A stretch of 64,000 bases of DNA. It comes from Opitutales bacterium (GTDB taxonomy: Bacteria > Verrucomicrobiota > Verrucomicrobiia > Opitutales > UBA953). Made by a program: the position numbers and the translations under genes. Where the stretch lies: assembly GCA_030725715.1 (NCBI GenBank), contig JANRFG010000013.1:1-64000 (forward strand), written 5' to 3'. The notes under the pieces are model-generated. The model made no database searches. It saw nothing but the letters and a program-made list of their open reading frames with translations, and was not told where the DNA came from. Of this stretch, positions 37,955-47,557 are shown piece by piece. Position 1 is the stretch's first letter; each line of letters opens with the position of its first letter.

Positions 37955-39025
37955 TCAGGAAGCCGGAAGGGCGCGACGGGCGCGGACCGCGGCGGCGAGG
38001 CCGTCGAGGACGGGCACGGTCTGCTCGAAGGAGATGCAGGCGTCGGTGATGCTGCAGCCGTAGGCCGAAGCTTCCTTGCCCTTCCAATCCTGGCGGCCTT
38101 CGGCGAGGTGGCTTTCGATCATCACGCCGGCGATGACGCGCGAACCTGCGGCGACCTGCGCGGCGATGTCGGCCGACACGAGCGGCTGGCGACGATGGTC
38201 CTTGGAGCTATTGCCGTGCGAGCAATCGATGACGAGGCGCGTCGAGAGGCCGGCCTTCTGGATGCGGGCGGCGGCGTCGGTCACGAACTCGGCGCCGTAA
38301 TTGGGACCAGTGCGCGAACCGCCGCGCAGGATGACGTGCGCGTCCGGGTTGCCCGAGGTCTGGAAGATGGCGACGACGCCGTCCTTGGTGACGGAGGGGA
38401 ACCAGTGCGAAGAACGGGCGGAGAGGCAGGCGTCGACGGCGACCTGGACCGAGCCGTCGGTGCCGTTCTTGAAACCGACGGGCATGGAGAGACCGGAAGC
38501 CAGCTCACGATGGATCTGGCTTTCCGTGGTGCGCGCGCCGATGGCGCCGTAAGCGACGAGGTCGGCCACGTACTGCGGCGTGATCGGGTCGAGGAACTCG
38601 GTGGCGGCGGGCAGGCCGGCTTCGGCGATCTGCGCGAGGAGACCGCGGGCGAGGCGCAGTCCGTCGTTGATGCGGAAGGAACCGTCGACCTGCGGATCGT
38701 TGATGAGACCCTTCCAGCCGACCGTCGTGCGGGGCTTCTCGAAGTAGACGCGCATGACGACCAGCAGCTCGCCGGCATGCTTCAGGGCTTCCTTCTGCAG
38801 CAAGGCGGCGTACTCCAAGGCGGCCTGGGTGTCATGGACGGAACAAGGACCGACGATGACCATCAGACGGTCGTCCTGGCCGGAGATGACCTTGGCGGCG
38901 TCCCGGCGGGCGGCGGCCACGACCTCGGCGGCGCGCTCGGAGACCGGCAGTTCGGCGAGCACGAGGGCGGGAGACAGCAGGGGGTGCTGGCTGCGGATGC
39001 GTAGGTCGTCCGTATTCTGAGTCAT
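37955..39025 (-). CDS. 3-deoxy-7-phosphoheptulonate (DAHP) synthase, AroF/G/H type
   Basis: VIVGPCSVHDTQAALEYA, MRVYFEKPRTTVGWKGLINDP, IGARTTESQIHRELASGLSMPVGFKNGTDG, DCSHGNSSK. Confidence 0.97.
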   Translation of the reverse strand: MTQNTDDLRIRSQHPLLSPALVLAELPVSERAAEVVAAARRDAAKVISGQDDRLMVIVGPCSVHDTQAALEYAALLQKEALKHAGELLVVMRVYFEKPRTTVGWKGLINDPQVDGSFRINDGLRLARGLLAQIAEAGLPAATEFLDPITPQYVADLVAYGAIGARTTESQIHRELASGLSMPVGFKNGTDGSVQVAVDACLSARSSHWFPSVTKDGVVAIFQTSGNPDAHVILRGGSRTGPNYGAEFVTDAAARIQKAGLSTRLVIDCSHGNSSKDHRRQPLVSADIAAQVAAGSRVIAGVMIESHLAEGRQDWKGKEASAYGCSITDACISFEQTVPVLDGLAAAVRARRALPAS

Positions 39026-39131
39026 CGGTAGGCGGGCTTTCCCGAGGGGAAAAGAGGGCAAATGAAGGGCTACCGAGGGCGGGTGTCAATGACGCGTCCC
39101 GTGTTGACGCGAGGGGCTTTCAGTATCAAAA

Positions 39132-39622
39132 GTGTCTCAAATCGGCATGCCCAAGCAACCCAACCCAGAATCCGCCGTCCAATCCGGAGCCTTCAAGGCG
39201 TTCATCGCCGAAAAGGGACTCCGGGCGACGCGTCAGCGGATGGCGGTGTTCGAAGCGGCCCGGACGATCCAGGGTCACTATACGGCCGAAGACCTGCTGA
39301 AGAAAGCCCGCTCGCTCGACCGCAGCGTCTCCCGCGCGACGATCTACCGCGCCCTGCCCCTCCTCGTCGGCAGCAACGTCATCCGCGAGATGGACGTCGG
39401 CCGCGACCAGAAGTACTACCTCGCCGAAGCCGGCAGCGCCACCTTCCGCGCCCAGCTGATCTGCGAGAACTGCGATTCGATCGTCGAAGTCGACGCGCCG
39501 TTCATGGAATGGTACGGCAAGGCCGTGGCCGCCAAGCACGGCATGCGCCCTCTCTCCCAGAAACTGCAGGTCACCGCATCCTGCCTCAACGACCGTTGCC
39601 CGCGCCGCAAGCCCGCCCGCTC

Positions 39623-39626
<4 letters not shown>
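39132..39626 (+). CDS. Fur-family transcriptional regulator
   Basis: LRATRQRMAVFEAARTIQGHYTAEDLLKKA, SRATIYRALPLLV; Zn-type CENC...CLNDRC. Confidence 0.92.
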
Positions 39627-40600
<974 letters not shown>

Positions 40601-40613
40601 ACGAGACGGCGGA

Positions 40614-40630
40614 GCCCGCGAAAGGCGGGC
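40614..40630. terminator. Hairpin downstream of nadA, possible terminator
   Basis: GCCCGC-GAAAG-GCGGGC; no immediate strong T-run. Confidence 0.4.
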
Positions 40631-40647
40631 GGTAGGGTGAAAAACTT

Positions 40648-40675
40648 TTTACAAAAGTTTGACAATTCGTAATAT
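40648..40675 (+). promoter_or_regulatory. AT-rich putative sigma70-type promoter upstream of 40757
   Basis: TTTACA - 16 nt - TAATAT in an AT-rich island (aaaaactttttacaaaagtttgacaattcgtaatattataaaa). Confidence 0.45.
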
Positions 40676-40756
40676 TATAAAACCCTTGAGAGTACGGACA
40701 AATCCTTAGGCTGGTCGCAGACGAGCCAAGGAACTGCCGGACCCAGCAAACCTCTC

Positions 40757-41092
40757 ATGAAAATCGACCTCGACCCCTCCGCCTTCACTTCCAAGGACGC
40801 TTATGTCCGCGCCGCCCTCTCCAAGGCCCGCGACCTGGCCGTGCAGGCCTGGGAAGACGAGCACAGCGAACGCCAGTCGCTCATCGAGCGCGAAGTCGCC
40901 AGCCTCTCGAAGCCCGAGCTCGCCAAGCGCCTGATCAAGCTCCTCTCCCGCCCCAACCGCGCCCGCGCCCAGATCTCGGACAGCATGCGCAACAAGGCCC
41001 AGTCGATGCGCCGCAAGGGCGCTCCGGTCCGCGAGATCGCGGCCGAGCTCGGCATCTCGATCCCGTCGGTCTACAACATCACCAAGGACTGA
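40757..41092 (+). CDS. Small HTH-containing protein (111 aa)
   Basis: C-terminal resolvase/Hin-type HTH: MRRKGAPVREIAAELGISIPSVYNITKD. Confidence 0.75.
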   Translation: MKIDLDPSAFTSKDAYVRAALSKARDLAVQAWEDEHSERQSLIEREVASLSKPELAKRLIKLLSRPNRARAQISDSMRNKAQSMRRKGAPVREIAAELGISIPSVYNITKD

Positions 41093-41129
41093 ACTTGCCC
41101 GCGGGCCCTGTCTCGGCGAGTCTCCGCCG

Positions 41130-41810
41130 ATGCAGGAATGGACCCGCGGCGACCCGGCGAAAGGCCCCAAGCAGGCCCCTTTGGCGCGCGGCGGGAAGCT
41201 GAACGCGGACACGTTGATCGGCGCCTATCGGGCCGGCATCTTTCCTTGGTACTCCGCGGATGAGCCGGTGAAATGGTGGTGCCCCGACCCTCGCTTCGTG
41301 ATGCGTCCGGGCGACTTCCGGCTGACCGACAGCCTCCGCAAGACGATGCGCAAGGCCGGCTGGACGGTCACCTTCGACCGCTCCTTCGAGGCGGTCATGC
41401 GCCGTTGCTCGGAAGTCCCCCGCCCCGGCCAGGACGGCACCTGGATCACCGAGGAGATGATCGCCGCCTACTGCGAGCTGCACCGCCGCGGGATCGCCCA
41501 CAGCGTCGAAGTATGCTGGCAGGGCGAACTGGTCGGCGGCCTGTACGGCGTGGCCCTCGGCCGGCTCTTCCACGGCGAGTCGATGTTCCACCTCAAGGCC
41601 GACGCTTCCAAAGTCGGCTTCGCGACCCTCGTCGCCCGGCTCGCCGCGGCCGGCTACGTCCTCATCGACTGCCAGGTGCCGACGGCGCACCTCGCCAGTC
41701 TCGGCGCCTTCGCGGTCGACCGGACGGAGTTCCTGGCCGCCGTGCGGATCTTCCGCGACCAGCCGCCGACGGGCGACGCGTTCGTCACTCCGGCTTCGGA
41801 CGCGACCTGA
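41130..41810 (+). CDS. aat: Leucyl/phenylalanyl-tRNA--protein transferase
   Basis: LIGAYRAGIFPWYSADEPVKWWCPDPRFVM, GGLYGVALGRLFHGESMFHLKADASKVGFATLV, IDCQVPTAHLASLGA. Confidence 0.95.
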   Translation: MQEWTRGDPAKGPKQAPLARGGKLNADTLIGAYRAGIFPWYSADEPVKWWCPDPRFVMRPGDFRLTDSLRKTMRKAGWTVTFDRSFEAVMRRCSEVPRPGQDGTWITEEMIAAYCELHRRGIAHSVEVCWQGELVGGLYGVALGRLFHGESMFHLKADASKVGFATLVARLAAAGYVLIDCQVPTAHLASLGAFAVDRTEFLAAVRIFRDQPPTGDAFVTPASDAT

Positions 41811-42354
41811 GCAAGGCGCGGGCCTCGCGCTCATAGACGCGCTCGACGATCACGCACAGCTGCTGCAAGGAACGTCCGTCGGTGTAGACGGCGATGCCCG
41901 CCTGCATGTAGGCCTGTTCGCGCTTCTTCATCAGCTCACGGATGCGGGCTTCGGGATCCTCGCCCTTCAGCAACGGACGACGGGAATTGCCGGCGGTGCG
42001 GCGCAGGATGGTGTCCACCGAAGCGAACAAGGTGACGACGATGCCCTTGGATCGCACCAGTTCGCCCATGCCGGGCGGCACGACCAGCCCGCCCCCGCAG
42101 GCGATGACGGCGCCGTACTCCGGCAGCATGGTCTCGACGACCTGGCGCTCGAGTCCGCGGAAATGCTCCTCGCCGTGCTGGGCGAAGATGTCGGCGATCG
42201 TCGCGCCGGCGAGTTTCTCGACGAGTTCGTCGGTGTCGTAGAAACGACGGCGCCAACGCTTGGCAAGCTGGCGTCCGAGCGCGGACTTCCCCGTGCCCAT
42301 GAATCCGGCGAGGATCAGGTTCGGCGAGTTGTCCTTGTTGGCCACGGGCGACAT
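41785..42354 (-). CDS. aroK: Shikimate kinase
   Basis: LILAGFMGTGKSALGRQLAKRW, DTDELVEKLAGATIADIFAQHGEEHFRGLE, ACGGGLV, RRPLLKGEDP. Confidence 0.92.
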   Translation of the reverse strand: MSPVANKDNSPNLILAGFMGTGKSALGRQLAKRWRRRFYDTDELVEKLAGATIADIFAQHGEEHFRGLERQVVETMLPEYGAVIACGGGLVVPPGMGELVRSKGIVVTLFASVDTILRRTAGNSRRPLLKGEDPEARIRELMKKREQAYMQAGIAVYTDGRSLQQLCVIVERVYEREARALLRSRPKPE

Positions 42355-42408
42355 GCGACCATAGCAAGGCTCCGCCCGCCCCTCGGCAAGCGACAAGCGT
42401 CGGGGGGA

Positions 42409-43290
42409 TTACTTGGCCGGCAAGGCGTCCAACGCGGCCTTGGCCTTCGGCGCCAGGCGTTCGGAGAGGCCCTGCGCAGCCTCGGTCAGGACGGCGCGGT
42501 CGGCTTCGAGGAACAGGCGGGGCACGGCGGCCCAGGCGGCTTCGGTGAGCTCGTTGGCGGGGCCTTTGAGCAACGGGAGGAGCGACGCCTTGAGGGCGGC
42601 GCGGACCTTCGGGCTCTTGGAAGCGCGGACGGCGACGATCCGCACCCAGGCGGCCTTGGACGCGAGCGAGGTGCCGGCAGGCTCGGTCGGGACATGCTTG
42701 GCGGCCAGCGACACCGGAAGGCGCAGGATCTCGTCCTCGACCTCCTGGACCTGCGAACGTTGCGAGAGCTTGCCCAGACGCTCCCAGAGGATCGGCGCGG
42801 CGGTCGAGGAACTGACGCGGCGGAGCAGACGATTGGCGCGCTGGGCGGTCACGAAGTCCTCGTGCTTAGTCAGCGCGACGAGTTCTTCGACGGTCAACGG
42901 GTATTCCTTCGCGGAGCGACGCCGGTCGAGCACGCGCTCGAGGTGCGCGAGCTTGGTCTCGGGCGTGGTGCCTTCGGGGTCCTCATACCTGTTCGGCTGC
43001 CTGGGGTTGAGCGGCAGGCGCGGCTTAGGATTCGGATCGAACAGGAGAACCTGCTGGAGGGCAGCCTGCCCTTCCGGATTCTCAAGGGTCTTCGCCGCGG
43101 TGCGCACGCGCTCGAACCATGCCTTGGCTTCCGGCGAGGCCTTCGTGAAGCCGCGCGAGTGGTCGAGGATGGCCTGCTGGGCGGCGAGCCGCTTCTCCGG
43201 GATCGCGAGGTCGGCGAAGGTGGCGTCGGTGGGGACGTCGGCGGCGAACAGGGCGGCGAAGAAGAAGAGCGGGAGGCAACGATACATCAT
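42409..43290 (-). CDS. Secreted hypothetical protein
   Basis: Signal peptide MMYRCLPLFFFAALFAADV; helical body; start near 43290. Confidence 0.6.
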   Translation of the reverse strand: MMYRCLPLFFFAALFAADVPTDATFADLAIPEKRLAAQQAILDHSRGFTKASPEAKAWFERVRTAAKTLENPEGQAALQQVLLFDPNPKPRLPLNPRQPNRYEDPEGTTPETKLAHLERVLDRRRSAKEYPLTVEELVALTKHEDFVTAQRANRLLRRVSSSTAAPILWERLGKLSQRSQVQEVEDEILRLPVSLAAKHVPTEPAGTSLASKAAWVRIVAVRASKSPKVRAALKASLLPLLKGPANELTEAAWAAVPRLFLEADRAVLTEAAQGLSERLAPKAKAALDALPAK

Positions 43291-43301
43291 GGGGATGAGG
43301 T

Positions 43302-43937
43302 TTAAGATGAGGCGGCGGGGAGAAGTTCGGCCAGCGAGCGGCGATGCCAAGGGCCGAGGACCCACATGGCGAAGGCGGCGCCGAGGAAAGCGCAGAGCAT
43401 GTCCGCCTGGGTGTCCCAGACGAAACCTTGGGAGCCGAGGAAAGCGTCGGCGGCCTGGCCGAGCAGGATCGCCGAGCCCCATTCGAAGATCTCGTAGGCC
43501 GCGCTGAAAGCCCCGGCGAAGCAGAGGCCGGCCCAGGCGGTCAGGCTCACCGCGCCGGCCGCCGGCCCGCGGAGCAGCCATTCGCGGACCATCAGCGCCG
43601 GGACGACGCCCTGCATCAGGTGACCGAGCCGGTCGTAAGGATTGCGCGTCTGCCCCAGCCACTCGGCCACCCACGCTCCGGCCGGCACTTCGGCATAGGT
43701 GTAGTGGGCCCCGACGATGAGAACGATCGCATGGAAGAACATCCAGCGACCAAGGAAGACGCTGGGCGTCCAATCGAGCCGCCAGGCGGCGCCGGCGATG
43801 AGGAAGACCGGCAGGACCTCGAGCATCCAGATCACGTGGTCACGGGCGCCCCAGGCGGACATGAGCCCGAGGGCGGAAGCGAGCACGGCGAGCCAGCGGA
43901 ACTGGCGACGGGCGGACTGGAGGTTCAGATCGACCAT
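43302..43937 (-). CDS. DUF2238/YjdF-like integral membrane protein
   Basis: RNPYDRLGHLMQGVVPALMVREWLLR, SAAYEIFEWGSAILLGQAADAFLGSQGFVWDTQADMLCAFLGA. Confidence 0.85.
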   Translation of the reverse strand: MVDLNLQSARRQFRWLAVLASALGLMSAWGARDHVIWMLEVLPVFLIAGAAWRLDWTPSVFLGRWMFFHAIVLIVGAHYTYAEVPAGAWVAEWLGQTRNPYDRLGHLMQGVVPALMVREWLLRGPAAGAVSLTAWAGLCFAGAFSAAYEIFEWGSAILLGQAADAFLGSQGFVWDTQADMLCAFLGAAFAMWVLGPWHRRSLAELLPAASS

Positions 43938-45211
43938 TGGCCGCGCAACGCGGGCGAGTGGAGCTGGTTGGCCTGGTCGTCGCCGACGAAGCCGGAACCG
44001 TCGGACTTGAAGTTCAGTTTGCGGCCCAGCCGGACGCTGAGGGCGGCGAGATTGACGAGCGTGGAGCTGCGGAAAGCCTCGTTGACGCCGTAGCCGAACG
44101 GACGCTTCTCCCGCGCGCACGCGTCGAAATCGTCTTCCTGATATTCCGGCAGCGGGAACTCCGCGGCCTTGACGAGGAGTTCGGGACGGCTGCAGCGCAT
44201 GCCGGCGAAGAGCTTGCCGTTCGGTCCTTCGAGGAAGGGGTTCTCGGGATTACGCTCGGCGAGCTCGGATTCGAGGATGATGCGCGTGCCGTCCTTGTAA
44301 GTGAGGGTGACGGTCTTCCAGACGCCGCAAGCCATGGCATCCTGGGCGGGCGCGTCGCACTCGACGGTGACGGGCGACTCGCCGTCCTTACCGAGGAAAT
44401 ACTGCACCGGGTCGAGGAAGTGCTGACCCATGTCACCGAGGCCGCCTTGGTCGAAGTTCCAATAGCCGCGGAAGGAGCCGTGCGCCCGATGCGGGTGATA
44501 TGGGATCAGCTGCGAAGGTCCGCAGTAGAGGTCCCAGTTGAGGTGGGCCGGGACGGGCTCGGGCTTGAGGTCCGGCTTGCCGGTCCAGAGGTTGACCTTC
44601 CACTGGATGCCGCCGACCGGGGCGAGACGCACCGTGAGCGGGCCGCCCAGGACGCCGCTCGCGACGACGCGGCGGATCTCCCGGGCCGGGCCGACGCCGT
44701 AATAATTGGTGCGGTTGAGACGGAACCAGGTGTTCACGCGGAAAGGCACGCCGGTCTGCTGCACGACGCGGCTCAGGGCGATGCCCTCCCCGATCGTGCG
44801 GGTCAACGGCTTCTCGCACCAGACGGCCTTGCCACGGCGGGCGGCCATCGCGGCGATGACGCCGTGCCAATGCGGCGGCGTGCAGACGTGCATGACGTCG
44901 GCGTCCGGCATCGCGATGACTTCGCGGAAATCCTCGGCCGTCATCGGCGTGCCGCCGCCGGCCTGCTTGATGCGCTCGAGCTTCTTCTGCACGCGCTGGG
45001 CGTCGACGTCGCAGATGCCGACGATGCGGTTCTTGCCCGTCATGCGCGGCTCGGAGTGCATGGAGGAGATGCCGCCGCAGCCGACGATGACGTGGTTCAG
45101 GGTCTCGCTGGGCGGGACGAAGCCGCGGCCGAGGACGTGCCGGGGGATGATCGTGAAGCCAAGCGCGGCGACGGCGGCCTTACGGAGAAATGAACGACGG
45201 GGTAATCGCAT
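43925..45211 (-). CDS. Gfo/Idh/MocA-family oxidoreductase with Tat-like signal
   Basis: RRSFLRKAAVAALGF; VHVCTPPHWH-type motif (MHVCTPPHWHGVIAAMAARRGKAVWCEKPLTRTIGEG). Confidence 0.92.
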   Translation of the reverse strand: MRLPRRSFLRKAAVAALGFTIIPRHVLGRGFVPPSETLNHVIVGCGGISSMHSEPRMTGKNRIVGICDVDAQRVQKKLERIKQAGGGTPMTAEDFREVIAMPDADVMHVCTPPHWHGVIAAMAARRGKAVWCEKPLTRTIGEGIALSRVVQQTGVPFRVNTWFRLNRTNYYGVGPAREIRRVVASGVLGGPLTVRLAPVGGIQWKVNLWTGKPDLKPEPVPAHLNWDLYCGPSQLIPYHPHRAHGSFRGYWNFDQGGLGDMGQHFLDPVQYFLGKDGESPVTVECDAPAQDAMACGVWKTVTLTYKDGTRIILESELAERNPENPFLEGPNGKLFAGMRCSRPELLVKAAEFPLPEYQEDDFDACAREKRPFGYGVNEAFRSSTLVNLAALSVRLGRKLNFKSDGSGFVGDDQANQLHSPALRGQWSI

Positions 45212-45352
45212 ACGGGGAGATATGAGGACAAAAGACCTCGTTCAATCCTGATAGTTCCGTCCGAGCACTCCGCGCCCACCTATATGGCATTATTCAGCCG
45301 TTAAAAGCATCCGGCGTTTTGCTTTCGCCCGCCTTATCTGCTCCTTGAGGAC

Positions 45353-46585
45353 ATGCCGACCTCGCACCTGCCCGCCGCTCGCGCCTCCGAAGAGGCCACG
45401 CGCCTGCCTGCAGCCATCGCCCAGACCGCCGGGGTGCCCTTCTATGATTCCGGCCACTGGCAGGCGGCGTTTGCCGATCGCTCGGCTCAGCTCGCCGACT
45501 TGCCCCGCATCACGAAGAGCCAGCTGCGCGAACACTCACCCGAAGGCTTTCTGCCGCCTGGGCTGACCGTCGAATCGCTCCTCGCCCGCGGCATGATCGA
45601 AGAAGAGAGCACCTCCGGCACTTCCGGCGCCAGCGTGCGCGTGGTGTTCGGTAAGACTTGGTGGGCCGAACAGGAGTTCCGTGCGCTCCTCCGGAACCCA
45701 TTCCTGGCCGAGTGCTTCGGCGACCGGACCAGCCTCCGCCGCGCCGTCCTCACGACGCCCGGCTGCAGCGGCGTCAGCTGCTATAACCGCTGGCTCAACC
45801 TCGAGCAGCGCACCCTCGGCGACAGCCGCTACGTCAATCAGACGCGCATCCCTTTCACTCTCGGCGACGACAGACTAGCCGTCATGGCGGACGAAGTCGC
45901 GGCCTGGGAGCCCGCCTTCCTCGACGTCGACCCGGTGCACGGCGCTTGGTTCGCCCTGCATTGCGAGCGCCACGGCCGACGCTTCCCCTCCCTGCGGTTC
46001 ATCCTGACGAGCTACGAGTTCACCAGCGTCACGCACCGCGCCATCATGGAACGGGTCTTCGGCGTGCCGGTAATCGACCTCTACGGCTCCAGCGAGACCG
46101 GACACCTGCTCGTCGAGTCGGACGGTGTCATGCGCCCGAGCCCGGAGACCGCGCTGCTGGAATCCTCTTCGGACGGCGGCCTCGGCGAGCTGCTGGTCAC
46201 GACGCTCACGAATCCTTACCTCCCCTTGGTGCGTTACGAGATCGGCGACTACGTCGAACGCGTCGCCGGCGGCTACCTCGTCCACGGACGCAAACGGGAC
46301 GCCCTCCGCGGCGCCGATGGCCAGATTCTCACCACTCGTCAGGTGGACGCGGCCTTCATCGGCGTCCGCGGCATCGCCCATTACCAACTTCGCCAACGGA
46401 CGGATGGCTCCGCCCACCTCAGTCTCCTGCCCGAACAAGCCGGCGACAGCTTGGAGTCGGTCCAGGCCACGCTGGTCGAGCGCCTCTCCCTCCTTCTGGG
46501 GCGCCCGGTCACGAGCGAGTCGGTCGGCTTGCTCACCCCGGAAGACTCAGGCAAATTCCGCCTGACGGTCCGAGAGTCCGCCTGA
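45353..46585 (+). CDS. PaaK-like adenylate-forming enzyme
   Basis: EESTSGTSGASVRVVFGKTWW, IDLYGSSETGHLLVE, RYEIGDYVE, LVHGRKRDALRGADG. Confidence 0.75.
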   Translation: MPTSHLPAARASEEATRLPAAIAQTAGVPFYDSGHWQAAFADRSAQLADLPRITKSQLREHSPEGFLPPGLTVESLLARGMIEEESTSGTSGASVRVVFGKTWWAEQEFRALLRNPFLAECFGDRTSLRRAVLTTPGCSGVSCYNRWLNLEQRTLGDSRYVNQTRIPFTLGDDRLAVMADEVAAWEPAFLDVDPVHGAWFALHCERHGRRFPSLRFILTSYEFTSVTHRAIMERVFGVPVIDLYGSSETGHLLVESDGVMRPSPETALLESSSDGGLGELLVTTLTNPYLPLVRYEIGDYVERVAGGYLVHGRKRDALRGADGQILTTRQVDAAFIGVRGIAHYQLRQRTDGSAHLSLLPEQAGDSLESVQATLVERLSLLLGRPVTSESVGLLTPEDSGKFRLTVRESA

Positions 46586-46631
46586 ACGGGCAGATTAACG
46601 CCGGAAAAGGGGCTTTCGGGCTGGAAAAACC

Positions 46632-46657
46632 CCACCTAAGCCCCCAAGGTGGCCTTT
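46632..46657 (+). terminator. Possible intrinsic terminator between PaaK-like gene and ilvE
   Basis: CCACCT...AGGTGG followed by CCTTTT. Confidence 0.4.
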
Positions 46658-46665
46658 TCACCACC

Positions 46666-47535
46666 ATGGAAGTCTACATCGACGGTAAGTTCTACCCCAA
46701 GGCCGAGGCCAAGATCTCGGTCTTCGACCATGGTTTCCTCTATGGTGACGGCATCTTCGAGGGCATCCGCCTCTACCAGGGCTGCGTCTTCCGCCTCGAC
46801 GAGCACCTCGAGCGCCTCGAGATGTCGGCCAAAGCCCTCTGCCTCGAGATGCCCTGGTCCCGCAAGGAGATCGCCGAGATCGTCTGCGAATCCTGCCGCC
46901 GCAACAACCTGACCGACGGCTACATCCGCCTCGTCGTCTCCCGCGGGTTCGGCGACCTCGGTCTCTCGCCCAAGAACTGCCCGACTCCTTCGATCATCTG
47001 CATCGCCGACACCATCAAGCTCTACCCCGAGGAACTCTACGCCACGGGCATGCGCATCATCACCTCGCCGACCCGCCGCATCAGCCCGGCCGCGCTGCCG
47101 CCGATGATCAAGTCGTTGAACTACCTGAACAACATCATGGCGAAGATGGAAGCCCAGCAGCATGGCTTCCACGAGTGCCTCATGCTCAACGAGCAGGGTT
47201 ACGTCTCCGAGTGCACCGGAGACAACGTCTTCCTCATCCACAAGGGCCGCCTGATCACCCCGGCCTCCCATGCGGGCGCCCTCGTGGGCATCACGCGCCA
47301 GGTCGCCCTCGAAGTCGCCGCCGCCCTCGGCATCCCGACCGTCGAGACGAACATCACCCGCTACGACGTCTGGAACGCCGACGAATGCTTCCTGACCGGC
47401 ACCGCCGCGGAAGTCATCCCGGTCATCGAAGTCGACGCCCGCAAGATCGGCAACGGCAAGCCCGGACCGCTCACCGCCCGCATCCTCGCCGAGTTCCGCA
47501 AGAAGGCTTCGCGCGAAGGCCAGATGATCCGCTGA
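46666..47535 (+). CDS. ilvE: Branched-chain amino acid aminotransferase
   Basis: VFDHGFLYGDGIFEGIRLYQG, YIRLVVSRGFGDLGL, SLNYLNNIMAKMEAQQHGFHECLMLNEQGYVSECTGDNVFLIH. Confidence 0.92.
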   Translation: MEVYIDGKFYPKAEAKISVFDHGFLYGDGIFEGIRLYQGCVFRLDEHLERLEMSAKALCLEMPWSRKEIAEIVCESCRRNNLTDGYIRLVVSRGFGDLGLSPKNCPTPSIICIADTIKLYPEELYATGMRIITSPTRRISPAALPPMIKSLNYLNNIMAKMEAQQHGFHECLMLNEQGYVSECTGDNVFLIHKGRLITPASHAGALVGITRQVALEVAAALGIPTVETNITRYDVWNADECFLTGTAAEVIPVIEVDARKIGNGKPGPLTARILAEFRKKASREGQMIR

Positions 47536-47557
47536 GCCAGCCTGCGCCCTGACGCGG

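Noticed and set aside
40757-41092. Site-specific recombinase or transposase
   Set aside because: Only an HTH segment resembles resolvases; no catalytic domain, terminal inverted repeats or target duplication seen.
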